Origin: Chamaelirium japonicum
Lineage: Eukaryota > Streptophyta > Magnoliopsida > Liliales > Melanthiaceae
Length of the DNA stretch: 64,000 bases
Assembly: GCA_947650365.1 (NCBI GenBank)
Contig: OX393549.1
Coordinates: 81,745,819-81,809,818, forward strand
Direction: 5' to 3'
Positions 10,818 to 29,824 of this stretch are shown one piece after another. Positions within the stretch are counted from its first letter, which is position 1. Each line of letters opens with the position of its first letter. Below the pieces are notes generated by a model. The model was given only the letters and a program-made list of their open reading frames with translations. It was not told the origin of the DNA and did no database searches. The position numbers were made by a program, and so were the translations under genes.

Positions 10818-11263
10818 TAGGGGTGGCAGTGAGTCGGGTTCGGGTCGGACTCCGTCCCTACCCATGCCCATACTCATTAGGGTAGAAGAGGGTCCATACC
10901 CGACCCATACACATTCATATTTTGGTTCCGGATTCGAGTATGAATTGGGTAGAATTTTCTCACTTTTTGTCCCCATCATATATGCAATTGCTTGAGGGAA
11001 AAAAAATCAAGCAATGCAATGTAAGAAGCTCTTTTGGCTTCTTATTACATTGGTTTTAGTAGAGTATAAGTTTGGGTAGGGATATGAGTTCGGTAAGAAT
11101 TTGGGTATATGACAATGAGTTTGGAGTCAAAATGTATTATCTAGTATACACAAGTTAGAGGGGCAATCAAGTTTTGGGTTTCGGGTATAGGTATTGAGGT
11201 ACAATATCCATACCCAAAAGTTAATTTGGTAGAATATCTATACCCATACCTTACCCAAACCTT
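10818..11263. repeat. hAT-like repeat remnant (TAGGGGTGGCAGTG...)
   Basis: The left end TAGGGGTGGCAGTGAGTCGGG and internal GGGTATAGGTA/TACCCATACCC words resemble the TAGGG-type non-autonomous hAT elements nearby. A matching right terminus is not clear, and the sequence runs into a copia fragment near 11270. Confidence 0.4.
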
Positions 11264-11269
11264 GTTTCA

Positions 11270-12365
11270 GGTACAAAATACGTTCCCATACAAATAAAGA
11301 GGATGGGTACGAATTTTCGAGTTTGGAAGATGTAGATAAAGGGATCTCTATTTATCTCTGGACATATTGGCGGACAAACCAGAGAGGATGTTTGAGGAGT
11401 ATTGGATGGAACTCGACAAGAAAGGACTGTGATTGATTTGTCTATCTCGGACCTCAACAGTGGCCTTCCCCACCTCCAAGAAGAAGACCATTGCGGGCTT
11501 GAAGCTCGAGCATGTTAGTGCAGGTAAAAAGGTGGAGCAGATTCCGGAAACAGTTCCTGGTCGACCGGAATCAATGAAAATGCTGAGGTCGAAGAAAATA
11601 CTAATATGGTTGGATCATCAGGTTCCGATGATGAGTTTGTCATGGCGGTCATTGATGAAAAAAATAGATCAAAACTGGGTACTGGATAGAGGGCCACTCA
11701 TCACATGTGCTCACACAGGGCATGGTTCAACAACAATGGGAGGAGTAGCGTGGCAGGATGAAAATCGGTGATGGCTCCAGAATGCTGACTAGGGAAGCTG
11801 ACAATATTCGCTTGAGGATGTCAGACGGTTCAGTTTGAACACTCATGAACTTTCATCATGTTCCGGGTATGAGAGATAATCTAATCTTGCTTTCCAAATT
11901 AGATTCACTCGGATACATGATCACAATCAAGATGGAGTCATGGAGGTTTCAGATGACAATTCTTCAGTCTTAAAGGGATTCTGCAGTGGAGGTTTGTACA
12001 AGGTCGCAACAGGGATAGTTGTAGCAGAGAGTTCAGTGAAGAACATGTCTGCAAGTGGAGTAAGCCAGGGCCACGAGGAAGATGGTGACGAAGTGGATTA
12101 CGATCAAATCCAAAGACAAATTAGACTTGGTCCATCTTCAGTCTAGATGATCAGGCACCTGATGTAGGGTGCAAAAGAGGCGACAAGAAGGTATTTGATT
12201 ATCACAGGTTCTCTCAGATGGCAGCGACAATGATGATGATGGAGAAGGACTTTATGATGTCGAATTTCAAAAGCCAATGTGGAGATTTGGATCATAAAAG
12301 TCAAACTCAGATTGAGGTGCTTCATGGGGGCAAGATAAAGTCCAAGGTGGATAAGAAAACCTCAT
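11270..12365 (+). pseudogene. Ty1/copia gag-protease fragment, frameshifted
   Basis: Reading across frameshifts gives SDDEFVMAVIDEKNRSK (11617-11670), then WVLDRGP and CSH-like residues where copia proteins have a protease motif of the type VLDSGATHHM, then MRDNLILLSKLDSLGYMITI and KDGVMEVSDDNSSVLKGFCS with GGLYKVATG (to about 12010). The last blocks resemble the region just before integrase in copia polyproteins. The protease signature is altered (D-R-G for D-S-G) and out of frame with its neighbours. No integrase, reverse transcriptase, LTR or PBS is attached, so this is a dead fragment. Confidence 0.65.
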
Positions 12366-13619
<1,254 letters not shown>

Positions 13620-13733
13620 GCTTGTAAAGTATAAATAGGTGAGGGATCCAATTTCTTATTACTCATGACTGAATAATAAATCGTCATCTACCTACCCGTG
13701 GTTTTCCTCTCTTAAATTTGAGAGTTTGCTTAG

Positions 13734-13984
13734 CTCTTGTTTGATAACAGGTATCTAGAAATCCGGCAGATGGCTTTTTCGTTGAAATGTGCACCTTTGT
13801 GATAGGTTTTTTTCACAATTTCACGAAAAAGGGCATCCAAGCCTCGGACTGCGATGAGGTTTTCCATGATTTTGATGAAAAGTGGGTCTGAGTGAAACCG
13901 TTTCAACGTTATCAAACATACAAAATCTAATAAAATGTTGAAACGTGAGTCTCTGGATCCCGTTTCAACATTATCAAACAAGGG
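13734..13984. mobile_element. MITE with TTGTTTGATAA termini
   Basis: The left end CTCTTGTTTGATAAC and right end TTATCAAACAAGGG are inverted. CTTAG flanks both sides (13729-13733 and 13985-13989), a likely target duplication. The 251-bp interior has GTTTCAAC(G/A)TTATCAAAC repeats near the right and no coding frame. Superfamily uncertain, perhaps hAT-like. Confidence 0.65.
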
Positions 13985-13989
13985 CTTAG

Positions 13990-14547
13990 TTTTGAGTTAC
14001 TGGCACATAGTTTCCTTAGTTTTGTGCTAGTTCCATCAATTTTTGGGAGCCTGTCAATCTTTTGCATTTAGTTGCGTTGTTCTTAATTATGGTGACTGCA
14101 CTAAGATCTCCTTTAGGTTTGATATGCATGCTTTCCTTGAAAAACAATCAAGTATAAGAGTATGTGACTTGTTATTTCATGATCCCCCTGTCTTCACTCA
14201 AAAAATATGTGTAAATCTCCTTACCGAACATTCTTTATTAGAGTAGTGCTCCATAGACGATCTCATCTTAATGGGATAGTACTTGGCCTGATAATGATGT
14301 TGAATCTACTTATCATTAAAGAGTCTCGAGGCTTTGCTAATACAATATTCCTCTTAATAGTTTGTTTTTCCATTCTAGGGTATCGGATGAGCTGCCTATC
14401 CAAGCTTGCCTTTATCATGGTCCCATTGTTAGTGTGTGCAAATCTTGGTAGTTGATGTCATGTTTACGGGATTAAGGAGTTATTAAATAGCAGATATTGT
14501 CTCCCTCGGTTTGTTTCGATCTCTTGACCTCTTTGAGCATATTTGTC
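13990..14547. other. Intergenic stretch left of the 13-kb copia element
   Basis: AT-rich sequence with two short open frames lacking recognisable domains. No inverted repeats or LTR features noticed. Confidence 0.35.
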
Positions 14548-14552
14548 ATATG

Positions 14553-16105
14553 TGCTGAAGCTGATGTGTCCTTGGTGTGAATTTTCTATATTAGTATTAC
14601 TGAATAATGGCTCTGGTTAATAAATAACTAAAATGATATGTGTAATCCATATGTAATAAGGACCATAGAGAACACAGTAGACCACTGAGGTGAATGGTGG
14701 GTCCATGCTTGGGGAGACCTAGTGGACCAGTCCGGTGTAAACCTAGATTGAGTTCATAACTTTGGTGATGATGCTTGCTTTAGCGGAGAATAAGCTGTTG
14801 GCAGGTAGGGTTAATCAGATTCGGACTATTTGACGAAACTCTCGGTGTGCCACTGGGATAATCATTCAGGAATCCGATTGGAGGTAGAAATCCTAATTCT
14901 TGAAGGTTTCACCTTCTCGTCGTGTAGTAGAGTTGTTTACCCTGACATGTACATATGCACTGGATGCGAAGAACATCAATAGATAGCGTGCCTGAAACCC
15001 TAAGGACCTATTCACATGTGTAGGTGGCTCATAAGAGCATTTTTGTCAATACCTGATTATGGCTGCGAATATGGAATATGGATGTAAAATAATACGGAAT
15101 AATTCTAGGGGCTCATTGTCGTAGACGAATATCAATCCGAGCAAGAAATTTCTCTCTCCCTCTCAAACAGTGGTTTCTCCCTTGTAAGGGACATTTCTTT
15201 CCAGACTTGCAAGAAGGGGGGCGCCATATGTGGGTGGTACTCATCAAGGGCAGTTTGTCCCTCCTTTCTCTTTTTGATTAATACGGCCCCCCTTTTTTAG
15301 GGATTTGACCCTAGAAAGACGGGGATGTGCAGTTTTTCCATAGAGAAAGAGAGAAGGATCGAAATTAGGGTATCTAAGAGCCCCCTCTCTCTATCCGATC
15401 TCCCATTCTTAGCCCCCCCTTTTCAAGTATGAAATTCCCTTCTTTTTTCTTCCCCTCTTTTGTGGTTTTCGCCATGGAAAGAAGAGGAAGAAAGGGAAAG
15501 AACAAGGATAAGAAAAAAGGAAGGAGAAGAAATAGAGAAGGGATCCATCGCGGGCTTTCAATCGTCTTCGCAAACGGACCATCTGGGTGTTGGCTCATTG
15601 GTCTTGCACCTAGAGATAGGATAGATCGAGGGCTCCCTCCTACGCAGAAGAAAGTTGTTACCCACGGTATCCGGCATAGAAAATCTCAAAACCGTTATCC
15701 ATAATTTATGCTGCCCAGTTTTTGCTAGACCGTCAATCAGTTTGGGAATTGTTCTTGGAGATACAGAGATCAAAACGACATCTTTTAACTTCGAGGAGTT
15801 CCATATCAACGATGCCGATGTTTAGTTTAAATTTTCATGACAATTAGAGCTATGAAAAAAAACTGACAATGTTTTTACTAGACGCCATTCTACAAAGCTG
15901 TCCTCGGAAAGTTCTCATTGGGTAAATGACCTGACGAGGTAAGCCCTTTATCTTGTAGACGTAAGGCATTCATGTTTTCTAAATCATTAGCATCGTAAGA
16001 TTTTCTCTAGGGGTACGTTTCTATTGCTTAGATATTATATGCTATACGTAGATTATTTTCATCATCCGATCCTTGGATCCCCTATAGGCTCCTTGATATT
16101 CAACA
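14553..16105 (+). mobile_element. 5' LTR of the 13-kb copia element
   Basis: Starts TGCTGAAGCTGATGTGTCC, aligning base for base with TGTTAGAGCTTATGTATCC at 25309, and ends ATTCAACA. Shared blocks with the 3' LTR include GGTTAATAAATAA...GTGTAATC, CTCGGTGTGCCA and GGGTGGTACTCATCAAGG. At 1553 bp it is about 740 bp shorter than its partner. Much of the difference matches 25560-26210, absent here. Confidence 0.85.
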
Positions 16106-16107
16106 AT

Positions 16108-16119
16108 TGGTATCAGAGC
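16108..16119 (+). other. Primer-binding site (initiator-Met tRNA type)
   Basis: TGGTATCAGAGC lies two bases after the LTR end. It is the standard plant copia PBS, complementary to the 3' end of initiator-Met tRNA, and confirms the 5' LTR boundary. Confidence 0.9.
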
Positions 16120-16208
16120 ACACTTCGGTATGAGTTTTATGCATGATTTTATGAAATCATCATATAGGTCATGATAGCATTAGTTTTCATTGAGGTTCTA
16201 AATATAGA

Positions 16209-17523
<1,315 letters not shown>

Positions 17524-17571
<48 letters not shown>
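17524..17571. repeat. (TA)n microsatellite
   Basis: About 24 TA units between elements B and C. Confidence 0.95.
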
Positions 17572-17574
<3 letters not shown>

Positions 17575-17955
17575 TGCTGGGTTCCTATGACATGCCATAG
17601 GGAGTGCCCTATGACATATGGTGAATTAGTAATGCTAGAATGTTTAGAATGTGCTGAATTTTTTTGAGGGTGATCACCTTACTTTAGATAGAATGTCCAC
17701 AAAAAATCAAAGCATTCTAAAACTTGTTGGGGCATCAAATGTTAGAAGCTTTATCGGCCATCGATTTTAACCGTTAAATTGAAAATCATATTTGATCCCT
17801 CTAGAAGTTTTAGAATGAGCCAATTTTTTGCGGGGGTTCTATCTAAGATAGGGTGATCATCCTCATAAAAATTCAGAACATTCTAAATATTCTAGGGTTA
17901 CTAACTCACAATATGTCATAGGGTACTCCCTATGAAATGTCATAGGAACTCATTT

Positions 17956-17958
<3 letters not shown>
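17572..17958. mobile_element. TA-flanked palindromic element C
   Basis: The ends GGTTCCTATGACATGCCATAGGGAGTGCCC and GGGTACTCCCTATGAAATGTCATAGGAACTC are inverted, and each itself contains a small palindrome around CTATGACAT. Arms use AGAATG...CTGAATTTTTTTG and their inverses, related to element D rather than to A/B. The central stem has ATCGATTTTAACCGTTAAATTG. About 387 bp, non-coding. Confidence 0.75.
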
Positions 17959-17993
<35 letters not shown>

Positions 17994-17998
<5 letters not shown>

Positions 17999-18374
17999 CA
18001 GGATCGGATGACCCAGCAAATAACCCAGCACCCTTTTAGGCACCTAGAGGTTTTAGAATGGGCTGATTTTTTGTAGACATGTTATCTATGATATGTTGAT
18101 CATCCTCACAAAAAATCAGCCCATTCTAAAACCTCTAGGTGCATCAAATGAGATCTTCAAATCAACGGTTAAAATTGACAGTCAAAAACCGTTGATTTGA
18201 AGAGCGCATTTGATGCACCTAGAGGTTTTAGAATGAGCTGATTTTTTGTGATGATGATCAACATAACATAGACGACATGCCTACAAAAAATCAGCCCATT
18301 CTATAACCTCTAAGTGCTTCAAAGGGTGCTGGGTTATTAATGGGTCAAAATTTGCTGGGTCATCCGATCCTGAC

Positions 18375-18376
<2 letters not shown>
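17994..18376. mobile_element. TA-flanked palindromic element D
   Basis: The ends are GGGTCAGGATCGGATGACCC and, inverted, GGGTCATCCGATCCTGACCC. Arms CACCTAGAGGTTTTAGAATG...AATCAGCCCATTCTA are present four times in alternating orientation. The centre is AATCAACGGTTAAAATTG...AAACCGTTGATTTGAAGA. It follows the same architecture as A, B, C and F, about 383 bp. Confidence 0.8.

Positions 18377-18449
<73 letters not shown>
18377..18449. repeat. (TA)n microsatellite
   Basis: About 36 TA units between elements D and E. Confidence 0.95.
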
Positions 18450-18452
<3 letters not shown>

Positions 18453-18604
18453 ACATGTTATGCTGCGGCATGCGGTGCGTGCGGCACACCATCGCAGTCG
18501 TCTGATACACATGCTGCGTGCATCCCATGCACGCAACGATGCATCAGACGGCTATAGTGAGGTGCCGCACGCACCGCATGCCGCATTATAGCATTTCTCT
18601 CTCT
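18450..18604. mobile_element. TA-flanked palindromic element E (short form)
   Basis: The 155-bp hairpin has GCGGCATGCGGTGCGTGCGG at the left and GCACGCACCGCATGCCGC at the right, with a near-complete inner stem (CGTCTGAT...ATGCATCAGACG). It lacks the inner arms of the ~380-bp elements, so it consists of termini only. (TA)n lies on both sides. Confidence 0.75.
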
Positions 18605-18624
18605 CTATATATATATATATATAA

Positions 18625-23590
<4,966 letters not shown>

Positions 23591-23610
23591 ATCATATCAA
23601 GTCCCTTTGA

Positions 23611-25215
23611 TTTGATCAAGGAGGTGAAAAACTATCGGACAAGTCTATTGGGTTCTTAAGTGGATAGGGATTAAAACCCAGATGACTCTATAAGGATTTT
23701 ACGTAGTCTAGTACACTGAGAGGAAGAACTGAACTTTGTTAGACATCGTTCGCATCATAATAAGTTATACCTTCCCACATAGTTGTTTGAGGGTATGTCT
23801 TAGGAACGGAAGCACATTTTTTAGAAATATTATCCCATTTAAGTCAGTACAACAAACTCCTAAATTTATAGGTTAAGCAAAAACAAAGCCTATAATACTT
23901 TAGGATTTGCAATTGTCCTGTATATGTGCAAAAGGACAAGAGAGACACGATGAAGTCTAAGTTAAAAGTATGCTCATTCGTAGGATATCTAGAGAAGGAC
24001 ATGAGGTAGTCTAGTTTGTAATCATGAGGAAGAGTAGGTATCCTCGAATACTATTTTCCTAGAATAGGATTACATCAGCCCTCAAGTAATGTGGTTCCTT
24101 AGAAACTTCTGGTTTCTATAAGAGGCACTCCAGCGAAAAACATAGTGGGAGGAGATAAACCTTAAAGGTCATATATACTGTAGAGTCGACTCGCTTGAAA
24201 ACCACCACAAGCTTATCGTAGTAGGAGGGTTATTAGGGCTTTTGAGATGTATTTATGAGAAACCCTTAGATTATTATCCGAGAGATCAAGAGGATGACCC
24301 TCAGACCTACTAGAGTGTGATAGAATCTCCTGATAGTGTTGTAAAGCACCGAATCAGGAGGAATTGGTATGCAAGTTACAAAAAGTCTTTTTTGTAGACT
24401 TAAACAAGCATCTAGAGGCTAAATCATTAAGTTTGATCAAGAAATCTATTTAGTATGGATGTGATCATAAATTGGACGATCCTAGTTAGTAAAAGAGGAT
24501 CGACAATACTATAGTAATATATCAGATAATAATCCTACTCTTTTGGTATAATAATAGGATGTAGTCTTCAATAATAGGATGGTTGATCATCTTGGTTTGA
24601 TTAGATAAGAGCTAGGTGATATCAAGTTATGTTATTAAGATCACGGTAATACATATCAATAGAATATGATTCGCTTTTTATCACAATCAGCCTTCATAGA
24701 CAAGATAATGATCAGCGCATATATGCATGAGCTATCTTGCACCTCTGGTGTAGGTAACCTTCTATTTAAGATGTAGTAAGCTAAACAGAACATTAGGTAT
24801 AGGCAAGATAAGTAGGTATTAATCAAACTCTGTTGTCTATATTTACTGGATAATTATAAAGTATATATTTAAATATCTCCGTAGGATGAGAGATTATGAG
24901 TTAGTCTATTCTTCTCAGTATTATTGGATTGGGAGAAATCGTCAATTGAAGGAGAGTGAATCAGGAATGCATTACGGATTCGACGATAGTAGCTAAACAC
25001 ATTTTGATGTACTAAGTAGTAAGGAAATTGGTATAACTAAGAACTTAGGATAAGCACTAGAAACTCAGGATGCTAATTGTTATACACAATAGCAGAGTGG
25101 TGGCACAATTCTAGGAGTTATAGCCTAGTGGATAAATATATAACATCCAATACTTGAAATAGATAAGGGATGTTACAATGACCTATGTGATGTCTGCTGA
25201 TAACATAGAGGACTC
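23611..25215 (+). pseudogene. Copia polyprotein remnant: integrase, RT, RNase H
   Basis: From 23611 the sequence reads DQGGEKLSDKSIGFLS, GIKTQMTL, YTERKN and TLLDIVR, the integrase core with its D...GIK...ER(K/R)N...TLLD pattern, but with several in-frame stops. Around 24390-24440 LKQASRG and IIKFDQEIYL correspond to the GLKQASR...KFD block of copia RT. Around 25155-25215 IRDVTMTYVMSADNIEDSFIK matches the C-terminal RNase H/tail block (usual form ADNIADPFTK). A stop every few dozen residues and frame changes make this clearly dead. Confidence 0.7.
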
Positions 25216-25295
25216 TTTTATAAAGAGGGTTCTGATCAAGACTTCTAAGAAGCATATAGATATCATTAGAGACAAGACTGTATTGCCCCGCTAGG

Positions 25296-25308
25296 ATAAG
25301 TGGGAGAT
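25296..25308 (+). other. Polypurine tract of the 13-kb copia element
   Basis: GATAAGTGGGAGAT lies directly before the 3' LTR start TGTTAG. AAGTGGGAGATTGTTAG is a common plant copia arrangement. Confidence 0.85.
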
Positions 25309-26737
25309 TGTTAGAGCTTATGTATCCTTAGCGTGTATTTTCTAGATTAGCATTATTGAATGACTTTGGTTAATAAATAATTAAAATAGTATGTGTAATC
25401 TATATATAATAAGGACCCTAGGGAACACAATAGGCCACTAAGGTGCATGGTGGGTTCATGCTTAGGAGCCCCAGTGGACCAATCCGTTGTAGACCTAGAT
25501 TGAAGTCATAGCTTTGGTGATAATGGTCACTTCACTAGAAATAAACTGTTGACAAGTAGAGGGATATGGTGAAGTCTCCACCAAAGGGACGTTGGATCTC
25601 CATTCACCTGATCGAACATGATGATCATATTGAATAAGAACCAGTATAGTACACAGATCAGTGGGTGGTTAAATACTGCTATATTAATCATCTTATTACT
25701 TTAGATAATATATCCTTAACGCTAGGGAACCATGTCTACTAAGCTAACTAGTTGTGCGATACTTTGATGTGCCAACATGTACGGACTTACCATAATCTAA
25801 TACCACAATGCAATACATTGGGTTACCCAACTAGCGTTGGAGTGATATACAACTCCTACATGCTCTCCGATATCCAGAGATGAATGAGTGTGCATTCGAT
25901 GAGTCATACTGTCTACACATTAAACCTAAACCTGATGGTCATCAGTTAGGCTAATGACAGTTTGGGTGCTAGGCATAGCATCGAAGTATGTGGTGTTATG
26001 GTTGACAAGTCATTAAATCAGGTCAAGTGATCGATCGGGTCCGAATATGCTCCCCAATTCTTGAGTCGAGTCATGACACCCGTATTGGAGGGACCAATAA
26101 TTACCAGGTTATAGTGGAGAACATGGATTACGATGGAGTAATATAAGTTTGGGATTACTGAGTACAGCCCGCGGGACATACTAGGTTAAGTCGTGGGTCA
26201 ATTGGATTCGAACTGATTGACATCTCGGTGTGCCATCGGGATAGTCATTCAGAAATCTGGTTGGAGCTATAAATCCCAAGCCCTGGACGATCCACCTTGT
26301 CGTCATGTAGTGGAGTTGTTTACCCGACATGGATAAATCCATTGGATGCGAAGACGATCGATAGCTAGCGTACCCGAAACCCTAAGGGCCTATTCACATG
26401 TGCAGGCTCATAAGGGCATTTTTGTTAATACCTAATTATGACTACCAACATATGAAATATGAATGCCAAATAATGCAGAAAAAATTCAGTGCTTTTTGAC
26501 GTAAACAGATCTCAATTCCGAGCTAGTAATCTTTTTCTCCCTCTTAAACAGTGGTTGCCCCCTTGTGAGGGGCATTTCTTCCCAGACTCAAAAAAAGGGG
26601 GCATCATACATGGGTGGTACTCATCAAGGCCAATTGTCCCCCCTTTCTCGTTTTGGATTAATGTGCCCCCCCCCCCCCCCCCCTTTTAGGGATTTGATTT
26701 GATCAAACCCTAGAAAAGAGGGGCTGTGCAGTTTTTT

Positions 26738-26807
<70 letters not shown>

Positions 26808-27604
26808 ATCAGAATTACAGTATCCGAGAGACACCTCTCTATTCTGATCTTCTATTTCGAGCCCCTCTCTTCCAAGTTCAAAATTCCTTATTTTCTCCCC
26901 CCATCTCTTTTGGTTTACGGCCATGGAAAGAAGAGGAAGAAAGGAAAAGAAGAAGAGAAGGAAAAAGGAAGGAGGAAGAGAAGGAGAAAAAAGAAAAAAG
27001 GGATCCATCGCTGGCTTTCTATCGTCTTCGCTACACACCATCCGGGTATCGGCTCACCGGCCTTGCACCTAGAGATAGGACTGATCGAGAACTCCCTTCT
27101 ACGTGGAAGACAAGGTGTTACCCTCGGTATCCTTCATCCAAAATCTCAAAATCGTTATTCATAATTTTTGTTGCCCATATTTTAGCAGACCAACAATCAG
27201 TTCAGGGAATTGTTCCCGAAGTTACAGAGATTGGAACGACCTCATTCCACTTCGAGGAGTTCCGTATCGACAATGCCGACGTTCACTTAAATTTTCATAG
27301 TAATCAGATCTATGAAAAAAACTGAAGGCATTTTTACTAGACGCCTTTCTACAAAGGCATCATCCGAAAATTCTCCTTGGGTAAAAGACTCGGACGAGGT
27401 AAATCCCTTATCTTGTAGACGTAAGTATGCATATTTGTTGGATCATTTGCATCGTCAGATAGACTCTAGGGGTTAACTTATATTGCTTAGATATCGTATG
27501 CCTATATGTTGACTGTTTTTATGTAATTTTTATAATGAAACATATATCATCCGATCGTCGGATCATCATTTTTGCTTCCGCTGCGGGCTCCATGGTATCT
27601 AACA
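25309..27604 (+). mobile_element. 3' LTR of the 13-kb copia element
   Basis: Starts TGTTAGAGCTTATGTATCC and ends GGTATCTAACA, 2296 bp. It has a C/T mononucleotide tract near 26668 and a (GA)n run at about 26740-26804 that is much shorter in the 5' LTR. The 199-codon open frame at 26726-27325 lies wholly in the LTR, has its counterpart in the 5' LTR, and carries no domain. Confidence 0.85.
26740..26804. repeat. (GA)n microsatellite inside the 3' LTR
   Basis: About 32 GA units. The 5' LTR has only a short GAGAAAGAGAGAAGG at the matching place, so expansion followed insertion. Confidence 0.9.
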
Positions 27605-27666
27605 ATATGTATAGCTTATCTTCGTATATTAGCCTTACATGAAGACACATATATACTATATATATA

Positions 27667-28216
27667 CTAGTGCATGCCCGTGCCTGTCGGCACTTCAGTG
27701 GGCCACCTTCGGCGGCAACACACTATTCGGCACTGCCTTCGGCGGCAACACACCTGAACACCTTCAGCAATAAAACACTTTCGACGACAACACCGGCATT
27801 CATAGGGACACCCATTTTCTAGTCCATGCCGATTGGCACGAAGCAAGCGCCTTCGGCGCGACCAACTCCCCCTCCCCCTATAATCGATCAATGACAACTG
27901 TCTTTGTTCAAACGGATTCCTTGAAATTGAGCTGTCGGTTTGGGGCGGCCGAAATTTCAGTAGGCGGGTTTTATAGCCGTTGATGCGCAAAACGATCACG
28001 GGATCAACGGTCAGGTTTAGTGCAATTTCAATGGGCTGGGATTTTAGGGATTTAGCGCAGTTTAAATGGGTTGGGATTTGAAACCAAGGAGAGATCGTGC
28101 GTTGATTTTTGAACGAATGATTAGATCTATTCGGTTCATTTTTGTACAGTCAGCTTGTCCTAATCAGCTTTTGTTTTGTCTAATCAGCACAAAACCGACG
28201 TGCCATGTTATATAGA
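27667..28216 (-). mobile_element. Non-autonomous Helitron-like element
   Basis: Read on the minus strand the element starts TCTATATAACATGG (28216) and ends GTGCCGACAGGCAC-GGGCATGCACTAG|T (27667), i.e. 5' TC, a short hairpin near the 3' end and a CTAG terminus followed by T. These are the structural marks of Helitrons. The 550 bp contain no Rep/helicase. The related copy at 7668-7905 shares both ends. Confidence 0.65.
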
Positions 28217-28457
28217 TAGTGCATACCCGTGCCTGTTCGCATTGCAGCAGGCTGCCTTCGGCAGCAACCCACCTGAACGTCTTTGGCAACAAAACACTTT
28301 CGACAACAATACCGGCATTCACAGGGACACCCATTTTCTCGCCCGCGCCAAATAAAGGGCCTAATCCGGCAGTGAGGCTGACCGGCCGCAAAAGTTTTTT
28401 CCTCTAATTCGGCCAAGCACGATCTCATTTCATACGGCGAGATCAGCATTTAGTAGA
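28217..28457 (-). mobile_element. Second Helitron-like element abutting the first (5' end unresolved)
   Basis: On the minus strand this copy ends GCGAACAGGCACGGGTATGCACTA at 28217, immediately before the TC start of the neighbour at 28216. It shares about 130 bp with the 27667 copy (CACAGGGACACCCATTTTCT, AACAAAACACTTTCGAC). Its own 5' end is not found. A hAT-like element sits at 28466, so it may continue beyond it. Confidence 0.5.
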
Positions 28458-28465
28458 TGTGGCGG

Positions 28466-28941
28466 TAGGGCTGGCAATTTCGGACCCGACACGGCAGACC
28501 CGGCACGACCCAACACGAAGTTAGCGGGTCTGAGTCAGGGCTAAACGGGTTCGGGTCGTAAACAGGTCGACACGATAGACCCGTTTAATAAACGGGTTGG
28601 GTCCGGGTTTATGGTCTGGAAACGGTAGACCCGAGAATTTAAAATTCAACGGGTCGTGTCGGGTCAGATCTACCCACAATTCGATACTGTATTATATAGT
28701 ACTAGCGGGTCTATCGGGTCAGATCGTGTCGAGTCAGATTCAGTCGGATCGGGACAACTGAATAGACCCGTGTGACAAACGGGTCTTGCCGGGTCTTATC
28801 AGGTCTACCAATTTATTAGCGGGTCGGGTACGGGTTTAAGATTTAGACATGATTAGTTAAACGGGGGTCTGGTCCGGGTCTAGGGGTTTTGGACACGACC
28901 CGAGACTGGACATGACATGACCTTACCTGTTGACACCCGTA
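28466..28941. mobile_element. Non-autonomous hAT-like element with exact 8-bp duplication
   Basis: The element begins TAGGGCTGGCAATTTCGG and ends GTTGACACCCGTA. TGTGGCGG is present at 28458-28465 and again at 28942-28949, a perfect 8-bp duplication as hAT transposition makes. The 476-bp interior is built from GGGTC/GACCC words (CGGGTCGGGT...) and has no transposase. Confidence 0.85.
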
Positions 28942-28949
28942 TGTGGCGG

Positions 28950-29662
28950 TTTCACCGAAAAAGGGTTTTTCGACGGGGTTATACACGGCCACGACATACG
29001 ATGGCTTGGCCATTGGAAAAATATATAATCGGGAAGTTTTAGCCACTGGAAAAGACCAATTCTGCTGTAGTGGTTCATTCTCTCTCAAACCCTAGCCTCC
29101 CTCTCTCTTTCACGTAGGATTTGTTGTCAAAGATCCCTTGCTCTAGCGCCCTGTTCTCTGACCGCCTGGCCGGTCATCAGCAACAAAAAAAAAAAAAGAC
29201 CTTTGCAATATGGTGTTGAAAGTTACAAACGTGGTATTGACACTTTGGTCTTGCAAGTGGCAATAAATTCAAAGATTAAACAAAGACTAGATTGATTCCA
29301 AACATTCCCATGTTGATTTGGTCACCGACCATGCGGACACTATGTCCCAATTATTCTTTTCAAAGTAACATCAATCTTTGATTGAGTCTTAGCTAGCTAC
29401 TTGTCTCCAAAATCAAATTAAGTTTACCATAATTAATTTCAGTCTCCTCTCAATACCATTTTTTTTGATAATTCTGCTTGAAGGACTGAATTGGGAAGTA
29501 TCCATCCCCTCCCCCACCTCCTTCTTCTTCTTCCCCCCAACACAAGCACTAATTATAGATGTATTGCTATTTTGGTCATGGCCAGCGAAAGGATGAATGC
29601 CGTTGTTGGTGTCCGTGGCGGCGTGTGTCAAAGACGATGGGCTTTAACGAAAGTAAAATAAA
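28950..29662. other. Intergenic stretch, nothing recognised
   Basis: No gene, RNA or clear repeat seen. It includes an A-run near 29190 and CTTCTTCTTCC near 29520. Confidence 0.35.
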
Positions 29663-29824
29663 AAATGCTATTCGGCCATCTGATTAATTTTCCTCCTAGA
29701 TCGGCCGGGCCGTCATGATGTGGCAACTGATCACAATCATCCGTTGCACCCAGTCCCAATAGGTGAATCTCACTCAACCCGACTAGCAGGCAAAGGGACG
29801 GGTGTGATCAGGTGCCATGCCTGG
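29663..29824. repeat. Partial AATGCTATTC-family MITE interrupted by the LTR element
   Basis: Starts AAAAATGCTATTCGGCCATC and continues with GTCATGATGTGGCAACTGATCACAATCATCC, like one half of the element at 4334. The other half is missing at the LTR junction (29825). Confidence 0.45.

Noticed and set aside
26726..27325. 199-codon + frame near the right end of the 13-kb element
   Set aside because: It lies inside the 3' LTR. The homologous 5' LTR segment (about 15340-15840) does not keep the frame, and no domain is visible.
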